A stretch of DNA of 6,081 bases from Gammaproteobacteria bacterium. GTDB taxonomy: Bacteria; Pseudomonadota; Gammaproteobacteria; Steroidobacterales; Steroidobacteraceae. The position numbers and the translations under genes are program-made. Position 1 is the first letter of the stretch. Each line of letters opens with the position of its first letter. The stretch spans positions 899-6,979 of the forward strand of contig PMHN01000297.1 of NCBI GenBank assembly GCA_003156695.1, in the 5' to 3' direction. This document shows, piece after piece, positions 1-5,478 of this stretch. A model generated the notes under the pieces. The model saw only the letters and a program-made list of their open reading frames with translations. It searched no databases and was not told the origin of the DNA.

Positions 1-59
1 TAGCCCGCCAAAGCGAGCATGCGGCCGAGCTGGCCGGCGCCCACGATCCCGACGGTCAT
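1..59 (-). CDS. purK: PurK, N5-carboxyaminoimidazole ribonucleotide synthase, N-terminal fragment
   Basis: Only the first 19 codons are in the window; the gene runs off the left edge. The peptide begins [19 protein letters not shown], which is the opening beta strand and glycine-rich GxGQLGRML loop typical of PurK, an ATP-grasp enzyme. PurK uses ATP and bicarbonate to carboxylate aminoimidazole ribonucleotide (AIR) to N5-CAIR in the cytoplasmic de novo purine pathway. The ATG at 59-57 overlaps the purE stop TGA by four bases (ATGA), which fixes the start and implies translational coupling. No clear Shine-Dalgarno sequence precedes it. The identification rests on a short N-terminus, but the position directly after purE makes it secure. 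Whether the rest of the gene is intact cannot be seen. Confidence 0.9.
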   Translation of the reverse strand, partial: MTVGIVGAGQLGRMLALAG

Positions 60-556
60 GTGCGCGGGTTCGCGCGCGGATCGGGATTGCCGAGTACGCC
101 TGCCGTCTGGGCCGAGCGAAAGGCCTCGAGCGCGGTCGCGATAGCCGGGTACTTGATGGCGAGGATCGCGGCCGCGCACAGCGCCGCATTGGCCGCGCCC
201 GCCGCCCCAATCGCGAACGTCGCCACCGGCACCCCGGCGGGCATCTGCACGATGGACAGGAGTGAATCAAGACCGCCGAGGGTCTTCGACTGCACCGGCA
301 CGCCGAGCACCGGCAGCATGGTCTTCGCGGCCGTCATGCCGGGAAGGTGCGCAGCCCCGCCGGCGCCGGCGATCAGCACCTCGAGCCCGCGGGCGCGCGC
401 TCCGGAGGCGTACTCGAACAACAGATCCGGTGTGCGGTGCGCAGACACGACGCGCACCTCGTACGCCACGCCGAGCTTATCCAACTGCGCGGCGGCGGAC
501 TGCATCGTCTCCCAGTCGGAAGCGGAGCCCATGATGATGCCGACGAGCGCGTTCAT
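56..556 (-). CDS. purE: PurE, N5-carboxyaminoimidazole ribonucleotide mutase (class I)
   Basis: 166 aa, near the usual class I PurE length. It isomerises N5-CAIR to CAIR, the step after PurK. Visible hallmarks are GSASDW (10-15), SAHRTPD (38-44) with the catalytic His40, the [12 protein letters not shown] loop (63-74), and a VQS...[15 protein letters not shown] segment (88-117). By recall of the E. coli sequence, Ser16, Asp19, His45 and Arg46 there match Ser11, Asp14, His40 and Arg41 here, so the active site looks complete. The open frame extends 38 codons further upstream, but that part is Arg/Ala-rich, lies over the end of darP and precedes the conserved first beta strand, so I start at the ATG at 556. 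Its A is also the last base of the darP TGA stop (TGATG), a re-initiation arrangement that fits the lack of a ribosome binding site. The next gene, purK, overlaps the stop. Confidence 0.96.
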   Translation of the reverse strand: MNALVGIIMGSASDWETMQSAAAQLDKLGVAYEVRVVSAHRTPDLLFEYASGARARGLEVLIAGAGGAAHLPGMTAAKTMLPVLGVPVQSKTLGGLDSLLSIVQMPAGVPVATFAIGAAGAANAALCAAAILAIKYPAIATALEAFRSAQTAGVLGNPDPRANPRT

Positions 557-1089
557 CACGACATTGTAGCGAACAACGCGCGTAAAGCGCGAAACAGCTC
601 CTTTGCAGCCACGCCGCTGACGCCTGAGCGCTCGCGCTCGGCGTGCGCTGCATGCACGCGCTGCGCCCATTCAGCCGCATCGATGTCCGGGCGCCAGTGT
701 TGCAGTTCCAGGAGTGCCGGCGCGCCCTGCGTGATCAGCCGCTCACGCCAGTTCTCGATGCGCTTGAAGCGCTCGGTCTCCTGCGCATCGATGGCATGAC
801 GCGCATCGAGCGCCGCGCGAATCGGCGCGGGATCGACATCGCGCATGAGTTTGCCGATGAACTGGCGCTGGCGTGCGAGCCCGCCGCGGCTGCTGATACG
901 GCGCGCCTCGCGGATGGCATCCAGCAGACTCTCCGGGAGCTGGAGCGCGTCGAGCTCAGCGGCCCGCAGCCGTATGAGCTCCTCGCCCAGGTCCTGGACG
1001 GCGTGCGCGGCACGCTTGCGTGCGCTCTTGCTCGGGCGCTCTTCTGGCTGCCCGGCGTCCGGCGGGTCGTCGTTTGATGGAGGCGTCAC
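556..1089 (-). CDS. darP: DarP (YjgA, DUF615), 50S ribosome assembly factor
   Basis: 177 aa, close to E. coli YjgA/DarP (183 aa as I recall). The family binds late 50S precursors and helps 50S maturation in the cytoplasm. Visible family features are a low-complexity acidic/proline N-terminus (1-20), the basic entry [18 protein letters not shown] (21-38), a mainly helical body, and the conserved block [19 protein letters not shown] (73-91). Aromatic/basic [12 protein letters not shown] (108-119) follows, and the C-terminus is the typical [13 protein letters not shown]. The start is a GTG at 1089; GGGAG lies about 5 bases upstream on the minus strand, a good ribosome binding site, and no better start is seen. 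It heads a run with purE and purK (1-base overlap at its stop) and is divergent from pmbA; yjgA and pmbA are also neighbours in E. coli, which supports the call. Confidence 0.93.
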   Translation of the reverse strand: MTPPSNDDPPDAGQPEERPSKSARKRAAHAVQDLGEELIRLRAAELDALQLPESLLDAIREARRISSRGGLARQRQFIGKLMRDVDPAPIRAALDARHAIDAQETERFKRIENWRERLITQGAPALLELQHWRPDIDAAEWAQRVHAAHAERERSGVSGVAAKELFRALRALFATMS

Positions 1090-1124
1090 GTGGCTCCCGC
1101 GTTGGTAGGCTACAATTTAACCTG
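1090..1124. promoter_or_regulatory. Divergent promoter region between darP and pmbA
   Basis: This 35-base spacer must hold the 5' signals for both genes. On the plus strand TACAAT (1111-1116) is a good -10 hexamer ending 8 bases before the pmbA ATG, so transcription would begin at about the start codon. On the minus strand the same AT block reads TTAAATT (1120-1114), a weaker -10 candidate that would give darP a leader of roughly 17-20 bases carrying the GGGAG ribosome binding site (complement of 1094-1098). No convincing -35 hexamer was found for either direction. The assignment is from inspection only. Confidence 0.45.
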
Positions 1125-2471
1125 ATGCAAACGGCCGCCACACCCCCCGCCATCGCGCAACTGCAAGACATCACAAGCCTGGCACTCGCGCAAGCGCGCC
1201 GCCACGGCGCCTCCGCGGCCGAAGCCGATGCCTCCGTCTCCCAGGGCCTGTCGGTGAGCGTGCGCCTGGGGGAAGTGGACACCGTCGAGTACCAGCGTGA
1301 CCGGGGTCTGGGAGTGACCGTCTACTTCGGCAAGCGCAAGGGCTCGGCGAGCACCGCCGACCTGGGAACCGCCGCGGTGCGCGAAACCGTGGAGAAAGCC
1401 TGCGCAATCGCCCGCTACACCGCCGAGGACCCGTTCGCGGGAATCATCGAGCCGGAAGCGTTGGCGCGCGAAATCCCGGACCTCGATCTTGATCACGCCT
1501 GGGACCTGCCGCCCGAGCGGGCGATCGAGCTCGCCAGGGAATGCGAGGCGGCGGGCCTTGCCGTGGATGCGCGCATCGCAAACTCCGAAGGCGCATCCGT
1601 GGGCACGCAGCGCCACTCCGGCGTCTACGGCAACTCGCTCGGCTTTCTCGCCGGCTACTCCTCCACCAGCCACTCGGTGAGCGCGTCGCTCATCGCCCAG
1701 GCCGGCGAGGACATGCAGCGCGACTACTGGTACAGCGTCGCGCGTGACCCGCAGGACCTGCAGGACGTGGCGGCCGTCGGCCGCATCGCCGGCGAGCGCG
1801 CGCTTGCGCGCCTGGGCGCTCGCCGGCTCACCACCCGCAAGACCCCCGTGGCCTTCTCCTCCGATCTCGCGCGCGGCCTGTTCGGACACTTCATCGGTGC
1901 GATCAGCGGTCCGAGCCAGTATCGCAAGTCGTCGTTTCTCCTGAACGCCGCCGGCGAGCAGGTTTTTCCGGCATTCCTGCAGATGCAGGAGCGGCCGCAC
2001 ATCATGAAGGCTCTTGCCAGCAGTCCTTTCGACCAGGAAGGGGCGGCAACGCGCGACCGGGAGCTCGTCAGCAACGGGGTGGTCGGCGGGTATGTGCTCG
2101 GCAGCTACTCCGCCCGCCGCCTGGGACTCAAGACCACCGGCAACGCCGGCGGCCTGCACAACCTGCTGGTGAGCGCTCGTGATGGCGGCCTCGAGTGGCA
2201 GGCATTCCTGCGGCGCCTCGGCACCGGCGTGCTGGTGACCGAACTCATGGGCCAGGGCGTCAACGGTGTGACCGGCGATTACTCGCGCGGTGCGAGCGGC
2301 TTCTGGGTGGAGAACGGCGCCATCGCCTACCCGGTCCACGAGATCACGATCGCGGGGAACCTCAAGCCCATGTACCGGGACATCGTCGCGCTCGGCAGCG
2401 ACGTCGATACGCGCGGCGGTATCCGCTGCGGCTCGGTGCTGCTCAGCGAGATGACAATTGCCGGTGAGTGA
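1125..2471 (+). CDS. pmbA: PmbA/TldE, non-catalytic-motif subunit of the TldD/E metalloprotease
   Basis: 448 aa, matching E. coli PmbA (about 450 aa). TldD and TldE form a cytoplasmic heterodimer that degrades unfolded or leader peptides; in E. coli it matures microcin B17 and takes part in CcdA turnover. TldD carries the HExxxH zinc site; as expected for TldE, none is present here. Family signatures are the YQRDRGLGVTVYFGKRKGSAS segment near residues 55-75, the central RKTPVAFSSDLARGLFGHF segment, and the C-terminal block MGQGVNGVTGDYSRGASGFW (375-394) followed by EITIAGNL (406-413). The open frame continues 35 codons upstream over the darP 5' end, but the ATG at 1125 fits the family N-terminus. 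There is no Shine-Dalgarno sequence before it and a TACAAT box ends 8 bases upstream, suggesting a leaderless mRNA. No tldD is in this window. The 3' end overlaps the convergent yihY gene by 29 bases. Confidence 0.95.
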   Translation: MQTAATPPAIAQLQDITSLALAQARRHGASAAEADASVSQGLSVSVRLGEVDTVEYQRDRGLGVTVYFGKRKGSASTADLGTAAVRETVEKACAIARYTAEDPFAGIIEPEALAREIPDLDLDHAWDLPPERAIELARECEAAGLAVDARIANSEGASVGTQRHSGVYGNSLGFLAGYSSTSHSVSASLIAQAGEDMQRDYWYSVARDPQDLQDVAAVGRIAGERALARLGARRLTTRKTPVAFSSDLARGLFGHFIGAISGPSQYRKSSFLLNAAGEQVFPAFLQMQERPHIMKALASSPFDQEGAATRDRELVSNGVVGGYVLGSYSARRLGLKTTGNAGGLHNLLVSARDGGLEWQAFLRRLGTGVLVTELMGQGVNGVTGDYSRGASGFWVENGAIAYPVHEITIAGNLKPMYRDIVALGSDVDTRGGIRCGSVLLSEMTIAGE

Positions 2472-3795
2472 ACTGCAGCGCCGCGAGCGGCGCCTCGTCC
2501 ACCAGCTCCCGTAGCGTCAGCTCGCCGCAAGCCTTGCGACGCGCATCATCGAGGCTCGTGAGGATACGGTCCACCGGCGGGATCTGTACGTTGCGGGGCG
2601 CGACGTGGCCGCTGCGCTGGTTGCGCGCGATCTCGAGTATCTCGTAAACGCCGATGCGGCTGATGTCGCGCGCCGGCACCAGCTCGTCATACTCGGTCAC
2701 TATCACCAGGCCCGCCCGCTCGAGCGTGCTCGCCATCTGCGCCACGGCGATACCCGGCAGCCCAAGCTCGGTAGCCAGCCGGTTAACCGTCCAGCGCCGA
2801 CCGCCCGCCACATGTGCGCGGCCCACGAAGTACATGAGCTTCAGCGAGAGCTGCTCGAGTTCCACACTCGAAAGACGCAGCTGCTGCAACCCCAGGCGCA
2901 GATAAGTCGGGTTCTGCACGTAAAAGGACAGCTGCGCCCCGGCGAGCAGGATCAGCCACCCAAAGTAGGTCCACAGCAGCGCCGCCACCACGAACGCAAA
3001 CCCCGCGTACACGATGGTGAGGCGGGTGGAGTAAACCACAAAGGCGGTGAACATCTTGCCAACCGCGGCCCACAGCACCCCGCCCACGATTGCGCCGGTC
3101 AGCGCCGCGCGCCAGTGCACGCGCGTGTTGGGGATCATCATGTACGCGGCGGTGAAAAACGCCGTCACCATCACGTAGGGCGCCAGCACGATGCCGGTGC
3201 CGCGCAGGTGCTGCAGCAGCGGCCAGCGCGCCACCTCCTGCACCGGGGCGCTGCCGAACGCAGAGTGCGACAGGCTGATGAAGCCCACCAGCAGCACCGG
3301 ACCTGCGATCAGCAGCGTGGTGTACTCGGCGATCCGCCGCGCAAAGCTGCGCGGCTGCTCCACGTGCCACACGAAGTTGAAACTGTCCTCGACCTTCTTG
3401 ATGGTGCCCACCAGCGTCCAGGCGAGCAGCGCGAAGCCCAGCGAGCCGACGATGCCGCTGCTGACGTGATTGGCAAACTGCACCACCCGCGTGGTGAGTT
3501 CGCTCGCCGCCGCCCCGCCCACGGGGCGGAAGAATTCGTACACAATCGGCTCAAGGTCGCGGTGGCCGCCGAAGAGCTTCAGGATTGCGAAGCTGAAGGC
3601 GAGCAGCGGGATCAGCGACAGGAGCGTGGTGTACACCAGCCCCATGGCGCGCAGGTTGATCTCGCCGCGCAACAGGTCCCGCACCACCGCGTACGGGTAG
3701 CGCAGCACGCGCAGCGCCGCCCCGGCAAGACCGACACGCATGGAGGCCGGGCCGAAAAAACACCAGTCGAGGAAAGCCCAGATGCGCACCCACAT
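2443..3795 (-). CDS. YihY/BrkB-family inner membrane protein with cytoplasmic winged-helix-like tail
   Basis: 450 aa. Residues 25-295 form the YihY (formerly 'ribonuclease BN', not a true RNase) membrane domain: basic RYPYAVVRDLL entry (32-42), then about six hydrophobic segments near 51-77, 113-133, 158-178, 201-222, 231-256 and 260-293. Conserved features include TTLLSLIPLLAF (56-67), VEDSFNFVWHV (135-145) and YMMIPNTRVHWRAA (218-231). The physiological role of the family is not established; transport or envelope functions have been suggested. After the last membrane segment comes a soluble tail (about 300-450) whose residues 335-390 look like a winged helix-turn-helix (RLATELGLPGIAVAQMASTL, then ERAGLV and a wing-like strand). 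Such long-tailed members are usual in Beta- and some Gammaproteobacteria; the E. coli protein lacks this tail. The ATG at 3795 is chosen; it has AAGGG touching it rather than spaced from it. A GTG at codon 3 would have better spacing to that AAGGG, and Met19 is a third option. A -10-like TATCCT ends 6 bases before the ATG. Confidence 0.9.
   Translation of the reverse strand: MWVRIWAFLDWCFFGPASMRVGLAGAALRVLRYPYAVVRDLLRGEINLRAMGLVYTTLLSLIPLLAFSFAILKLFGGHRDLEPIVYEFFRPVGGAAASELTTRVVQFANHVSSGIVGSLGFALLAWTLVGTIKKVEDSFNFVWHVEQPRSFARRIAEYTTLLIAGPVLLVGFISLSHSAFGSAPVQEVARWPLLQHLRGTGIVLAPYVMVTAFFTAAYMMIPNTRVHWRAALTGAIVGGVLWAAVGKMFTAFVVYSTRLTIVYAGFAFVVAALLWTYFGWLILLAGAQLSFYVQNPTYLRLGLQQLRLSSVELEQLSLKLMYFVGRAHVAGGRRWTVNRLATELGLPGIAVAQMASTLERAGLVIVTEYDELVPARDISRIGVYEILEIARNQRSGHVAPRNVQIPPVDRILTSLDDARRKACGELTLRELVDEAPLAALQFTHRQLSSR
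2478..2493 (+). terminator. Possible hairpin after pmbA (no U-tract)
   Basis: Seven bases after the pmbA TGA, GCGCCG (2478-2483) can pair perfectly with CGGCGC (2488-2493) around a CGAG tetraloop. No run of T follows (CTCGTCC), so it is not a canonical intrinsic terminator; it might protect the pmbA mRNA 3' end or pause polymerase before Rho-dependent termination. It lies inside the last codons of the convergent yihY gene, where GC-rich coding sequence often forms such stems by chance. Confidence 0.2.
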
Positions 3796-3835
3796 CCCTT
3801 AAGGATACAGTGCGCCCCGTCAACGCGGTGGGCCG
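3796..3835. promoter_or_regulatory. Divergent promoter region between yihY and the binding-protein gene
   Basis: A 40-base spacer. Minus strand: TATCCT (3807-3802) ends 6 bases before the yihY ATG, which would place the transcript start at or near the start codon. Plus strand: TACAGT (3806-3811) overlaps it and would start transcription near 3818, giving a leader of about 17 bases that carries a GGTGG (3827-3831) as a modest ribosome binding site five bases before the ATG at 3836. A TTGACG on the minus strand (centred near 3820) is only 10 bases from TATCCT, too close to be its -35. Confidence 0.4.
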
Positions 3836-4642
3836 ATGTCCCGAAATTCGCAGTTCCCGCAGCGCCTCGTGTGCCTGACGGAGGAAACAACCGAAACGCT
3901 GTACCTCATGGGCGAGGACTGGCGCATCGTCGGTATCTCGGGGTTCACCGTGCGCCCAGCGCGCGCCCGGCGCGAGAAACCGCGGGTTTCGGCGTTCACC
4001 AGCGCCAAGATCGCGCGCATCCTCGCACTCAAACCCGACCTGGTGCTCGGATTCTCTGATCTGCAGGCCGACATTGCCGCGCAACTCATCCGCGCCGGCC
4101 TCGAAGTCCACGTCTTCAACCACCGCAGCGTCGCCGACATCCTGCGCATGATCCGCACGCTTGGCGGCATGATCGGCTGCGAAGCGAAGGCGCGCGCGCT
4201 CGCGGACGCACTCGAAGCGGGACTGGCGCAAGTGCGCGCGCGGGCCGCAAGCCTCGTGCGACATCCGCGGGTGTATTTCGAGGAGTGGGACACACCCATG
4301 ATCAGCGGCATCCACTGGGTGTCGGAGTTGGTGCAGTCGGCCGGGGGCGAGGACTGTTTTCCCGAACTCGCGCGCGAGGCGCTGGGGCGCAATCGCATCA
4401 TCGCCGACCCGCTGGAGGTGCCGCGCCGCTCACCGGACATTGTGCTCGGCTCCTGGTGCGGCAAGAAATTCCAGCCGGCGGCGGTCGCCGCACGTCCCGG
4501 CTGGGAGGGTGTACCGGCGGTGCGCGCCGGCTTCGTGCGCGAGATCAAATCCTCGCTCATCCTGCAGCCCGGGCCCGCAGCGCTCACCGACGGCGTGCGC
4601 GCGATCCAGGCCATCATCGAGGAGTGGGCGGCGCGCGCCTGA
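3836..4642 (+). CDS. BtuF/FhuD-like (TroA-fold) substrate-binding protein homologue without signal peptide
   Basis: 268 aa with the architecture of class III periplasmic binding proteins for cobalamin and iron complexes (COG0614): an N-terminal lobe with RLVCLTEETTETLYLMG (10-26) and KPDLVLGFSDLQADIAAQL (66-84), a long linking helix (about 99-140), and a C-terminal lobe with PRVYFEEWDTPMISG (144-158), WVSELVQSAGGED (161-173) and SPDIVLGSWCGKKF (199-212). These proteins are normally exported, but residue 1 is followed at once by the first beta strand; there is no hydrophobic leader or lipobox. Extension is impossible: in frame upstream there is no start codon before a TAA at 3800-3802. The product should therefore be cytosolic. 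I recall homologues labelled 'cobalamin-binding protein' in proteobacteria, but ligand and role are unproven. No permease, ATPase, TonB receptor or B12 gene is adjacent; yihY is divergent and djlA convergent with one base between stops. Conserved-looking Cys208 in SWCGKK and acidic E149/E150/D152 are candidate ligand residues (inference). Confidence 0.85.
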   Translation: MSRNSQFPQRLVCLTEETTETLYLMGEDWRIVGISGFTVRPARARREKPRVSAFTSAKIARILALKPDLVLGFSDLQADIAAQLIRAGLEVHVFNHRSVADILRMIRTLGGMIGCEAKARALADALEAGLAQVRARAASLVRHPRVYFEEWDTPMISGIHWVSELVQSAGGEDCFPELAREALGRNRIIADPLEVPRRSPDIVLGSWCGKKFQPAAVAARPGWEGVPAVRAGFVREIKSSLILQPGPAALTDGVRAIQAIIEEWAARA

Positions 4643-4643
4643 C

Positions 4644-5456
4644 TCAGGTCATCCCACGCCGTTCGCGGATCAGCTCGTAGGCCTCGATGATCTGCTGCGT
4701 GCGCTGCTTGGCGTGGGCCAGCATGGATTCGGGCAGCCCGTTGGCCTTGAGCTTGTCGGGATGATGGCGGCTCAGCTGCCGGCGGTAGGCCTTGATGATC
4801 TCATCGTCGCTGGCGGCCGGCGCGGTTTCGAGCACCTGGTACGCGAGGGAGAGTTCGGCGCCGCGGGCCGCAACGCTCTCGGTGCGTGCGCCGGCGGCGC
4901 GGAAGCTGCCGCGCTGGATGCGCAGCACGGCCTCGATCTGCGCCAGCTCAAACGGCGAGACCCGCAAGGTCGCAGCCACGCGGTTCATGAGCGGCCGCAC
5001 CGGTCCCTCCAGGTTGTTGCCGGCGAGCGCGGCGCGCACTTGGATCTCGAGAAACACCCGGATCAGGTCCGGCCGCCCGCGGCACGCCTGGTAGAGACCG
5101 GCAAGCTCGGTGCCGATGTTGAAGTGGGACCGCTTGCCCTCGGTGAAGCAAGCGATCGCCTCCTGCACCTGACCGGGCGCGAGACGCAGCTCCGCCATCA
5201 CCTCGCGGGCGGCGGCAATCTCCAGTTCCGTCACCCGCCCATCCGCTTTGGCGAGATAGCCCATCACACGGAAAGTCGCGCGGAAGAAGCGCTGACCAAC
5301 GCCCGCAACCTCCCCGGGGGGCAGCGCCTCGTCGTCAGTCTGGGAGTCGAACTGGTGACCCAGCAGCAGGCCAACCGCCGCTCCGATCGGCCCCGCGGCA
5401 ATCGCGCCCAGCAAAGCGCCGAGGGCTTTGCCGACCCATTTCATCCCCAACGCCAT
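4644..5456 (-). CDS. djlA: DjlA, membrane-anchored DnaJ-type co-chaperone with TerB domain
   Basis: 270 aa, the same size as E. coli DjlA (271 aa as I recall). DjlA is an inner-membrane type III J-protein that stimulates the ATPase of DnaK and is linked to envelope/capsule (Rcs) signalling in E. coli. Three parts are visible: a glycine-rich transmembrane segment (about 8-34, spacing suited to helix dimerisation, as in E. coli DjlA); a TerB-like helical domain (about 55-180, starting FFRATFRVMGYLAKADGRVTE); and a C-terminal J-domain (about 203-266) with AYRRQLSRHHPDKL, the HPD triad being residues 232-234. There is no Gly/Phe region, as expected. The first ATG (5456) has no Shine-Dalgarno sequence and an extended -10 (TGGTACTAT) ends 8 bases upstream, suggesting a leaderless start. 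Met5 (5444, MKWVGK) aligns better with the E. coli N-terminus MQYWGK and is an alternative. It is convergent with the binding-protein gene and divergent from purC. Confidence 0.93.
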   Translation of the reverse strand: MALGMKWVGKALGALLGAIAAGPIGAAVGLLLGHQFDSQTDDEALPPGEVAGVGQRFFRATFRVMGYLAKADGRVTELEIAAAREVMAELRLAPGQVQEAIACFTEGKRSHFNIGTELAGLYQACRGRPDLIRVFLEIQVRAALAGNNLEGPVRPLMNRVAATLRVSPFELAQIEAVLRIQRGSFRAAGARTESVAARGAELSLAYQVLETAPAASDDEIIKAYRRQLSRHHPDKLKANGLPESMLAHAKQRTQQIIEAYELIRERRGMT

Positions 5457-5478
5457 GGGAAGCTATAGTACCAAGCGC
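5457..5478. promoter_or_regulatory. Compact bidirectional promoter core between djlA and purC
   Basis: Only 22 bases separate the two start codons. The sequence CTATAGTACC (5463-5472) reads as TATAGT on the plus strand (5464-5469) and as TACTAT on the minus strand (5470-5465). The minus-strand copy is preceded by TGG, making an extended -10 (TGGTACTAT). The plus -10 ends 9 bases before the purC ATG (5479) and the minus -10 ends 8 bases before the djlA ATG (5456), so both mRNAs would have almost no leader. Any -35 elements would lie inside the opposite gene; I saw no convincing one. Confidence 0.5.

Noticed and set aside
562..567. TACAAT on the minus strand just before the purE ATG as a purE promoter
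   Set aside because: It forms codons near the darP C-terminus (Ala-Thr-Met), has no visible -35, and the stop/start overlap already explains purE translation; an internal promoter remains possible but is not supported enough to annotate.
557..670. A 38-residue N-terminal extension of PurE
   Set aside because: The extension is Arg/Ala-rich, lies entirely over the darP 3' end and precedes the normal PurE N-terminus; the ATG at 556 gives the family length and a TGATG coupling junction.
1125..1140. A PurR-operator-like half site (ATGCAAACG) at the pmbA start
   Set aside because: Only the left half of the 16-base palindrome matches; the right half (GCCGCC) does not, and the site is not at a pur gene.
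1110..2339. A 409-codon minus-strand open frame opposite pmbA
   Set aside because: It is antisense to a well-conserved PmbA frame and its product (His/Gly/Ala/Arg-rich) resembles no family I know; judged a GC-driven shadow.
3481..3529. Two perfect 6-bp stems (3481-3496 and 3515-3529) inside yihY
   Set aside because: They lie within conserved coding sequence, have no U-tract and are of a size expected by chance in GC-rich DNA.
2605..4059. A 484-codon plus-strand open frame opposite yihY and running into the binding-protein gene
   Set aside because: Its translation is His/Arg/Gln/Ala-rich low-complexity sequence with no recognisable motif, while the opposite strand encodes a clear YihY protein; long antisense frames are expected in DNA this GC-rich.
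4440..5468. A 342-codon plus-strand open frame opposite djlA
   Set aside because: It overlaps the binding-protein gene in another frame and then lies antisense to the clear DjlA frame; the translation has no domain features.
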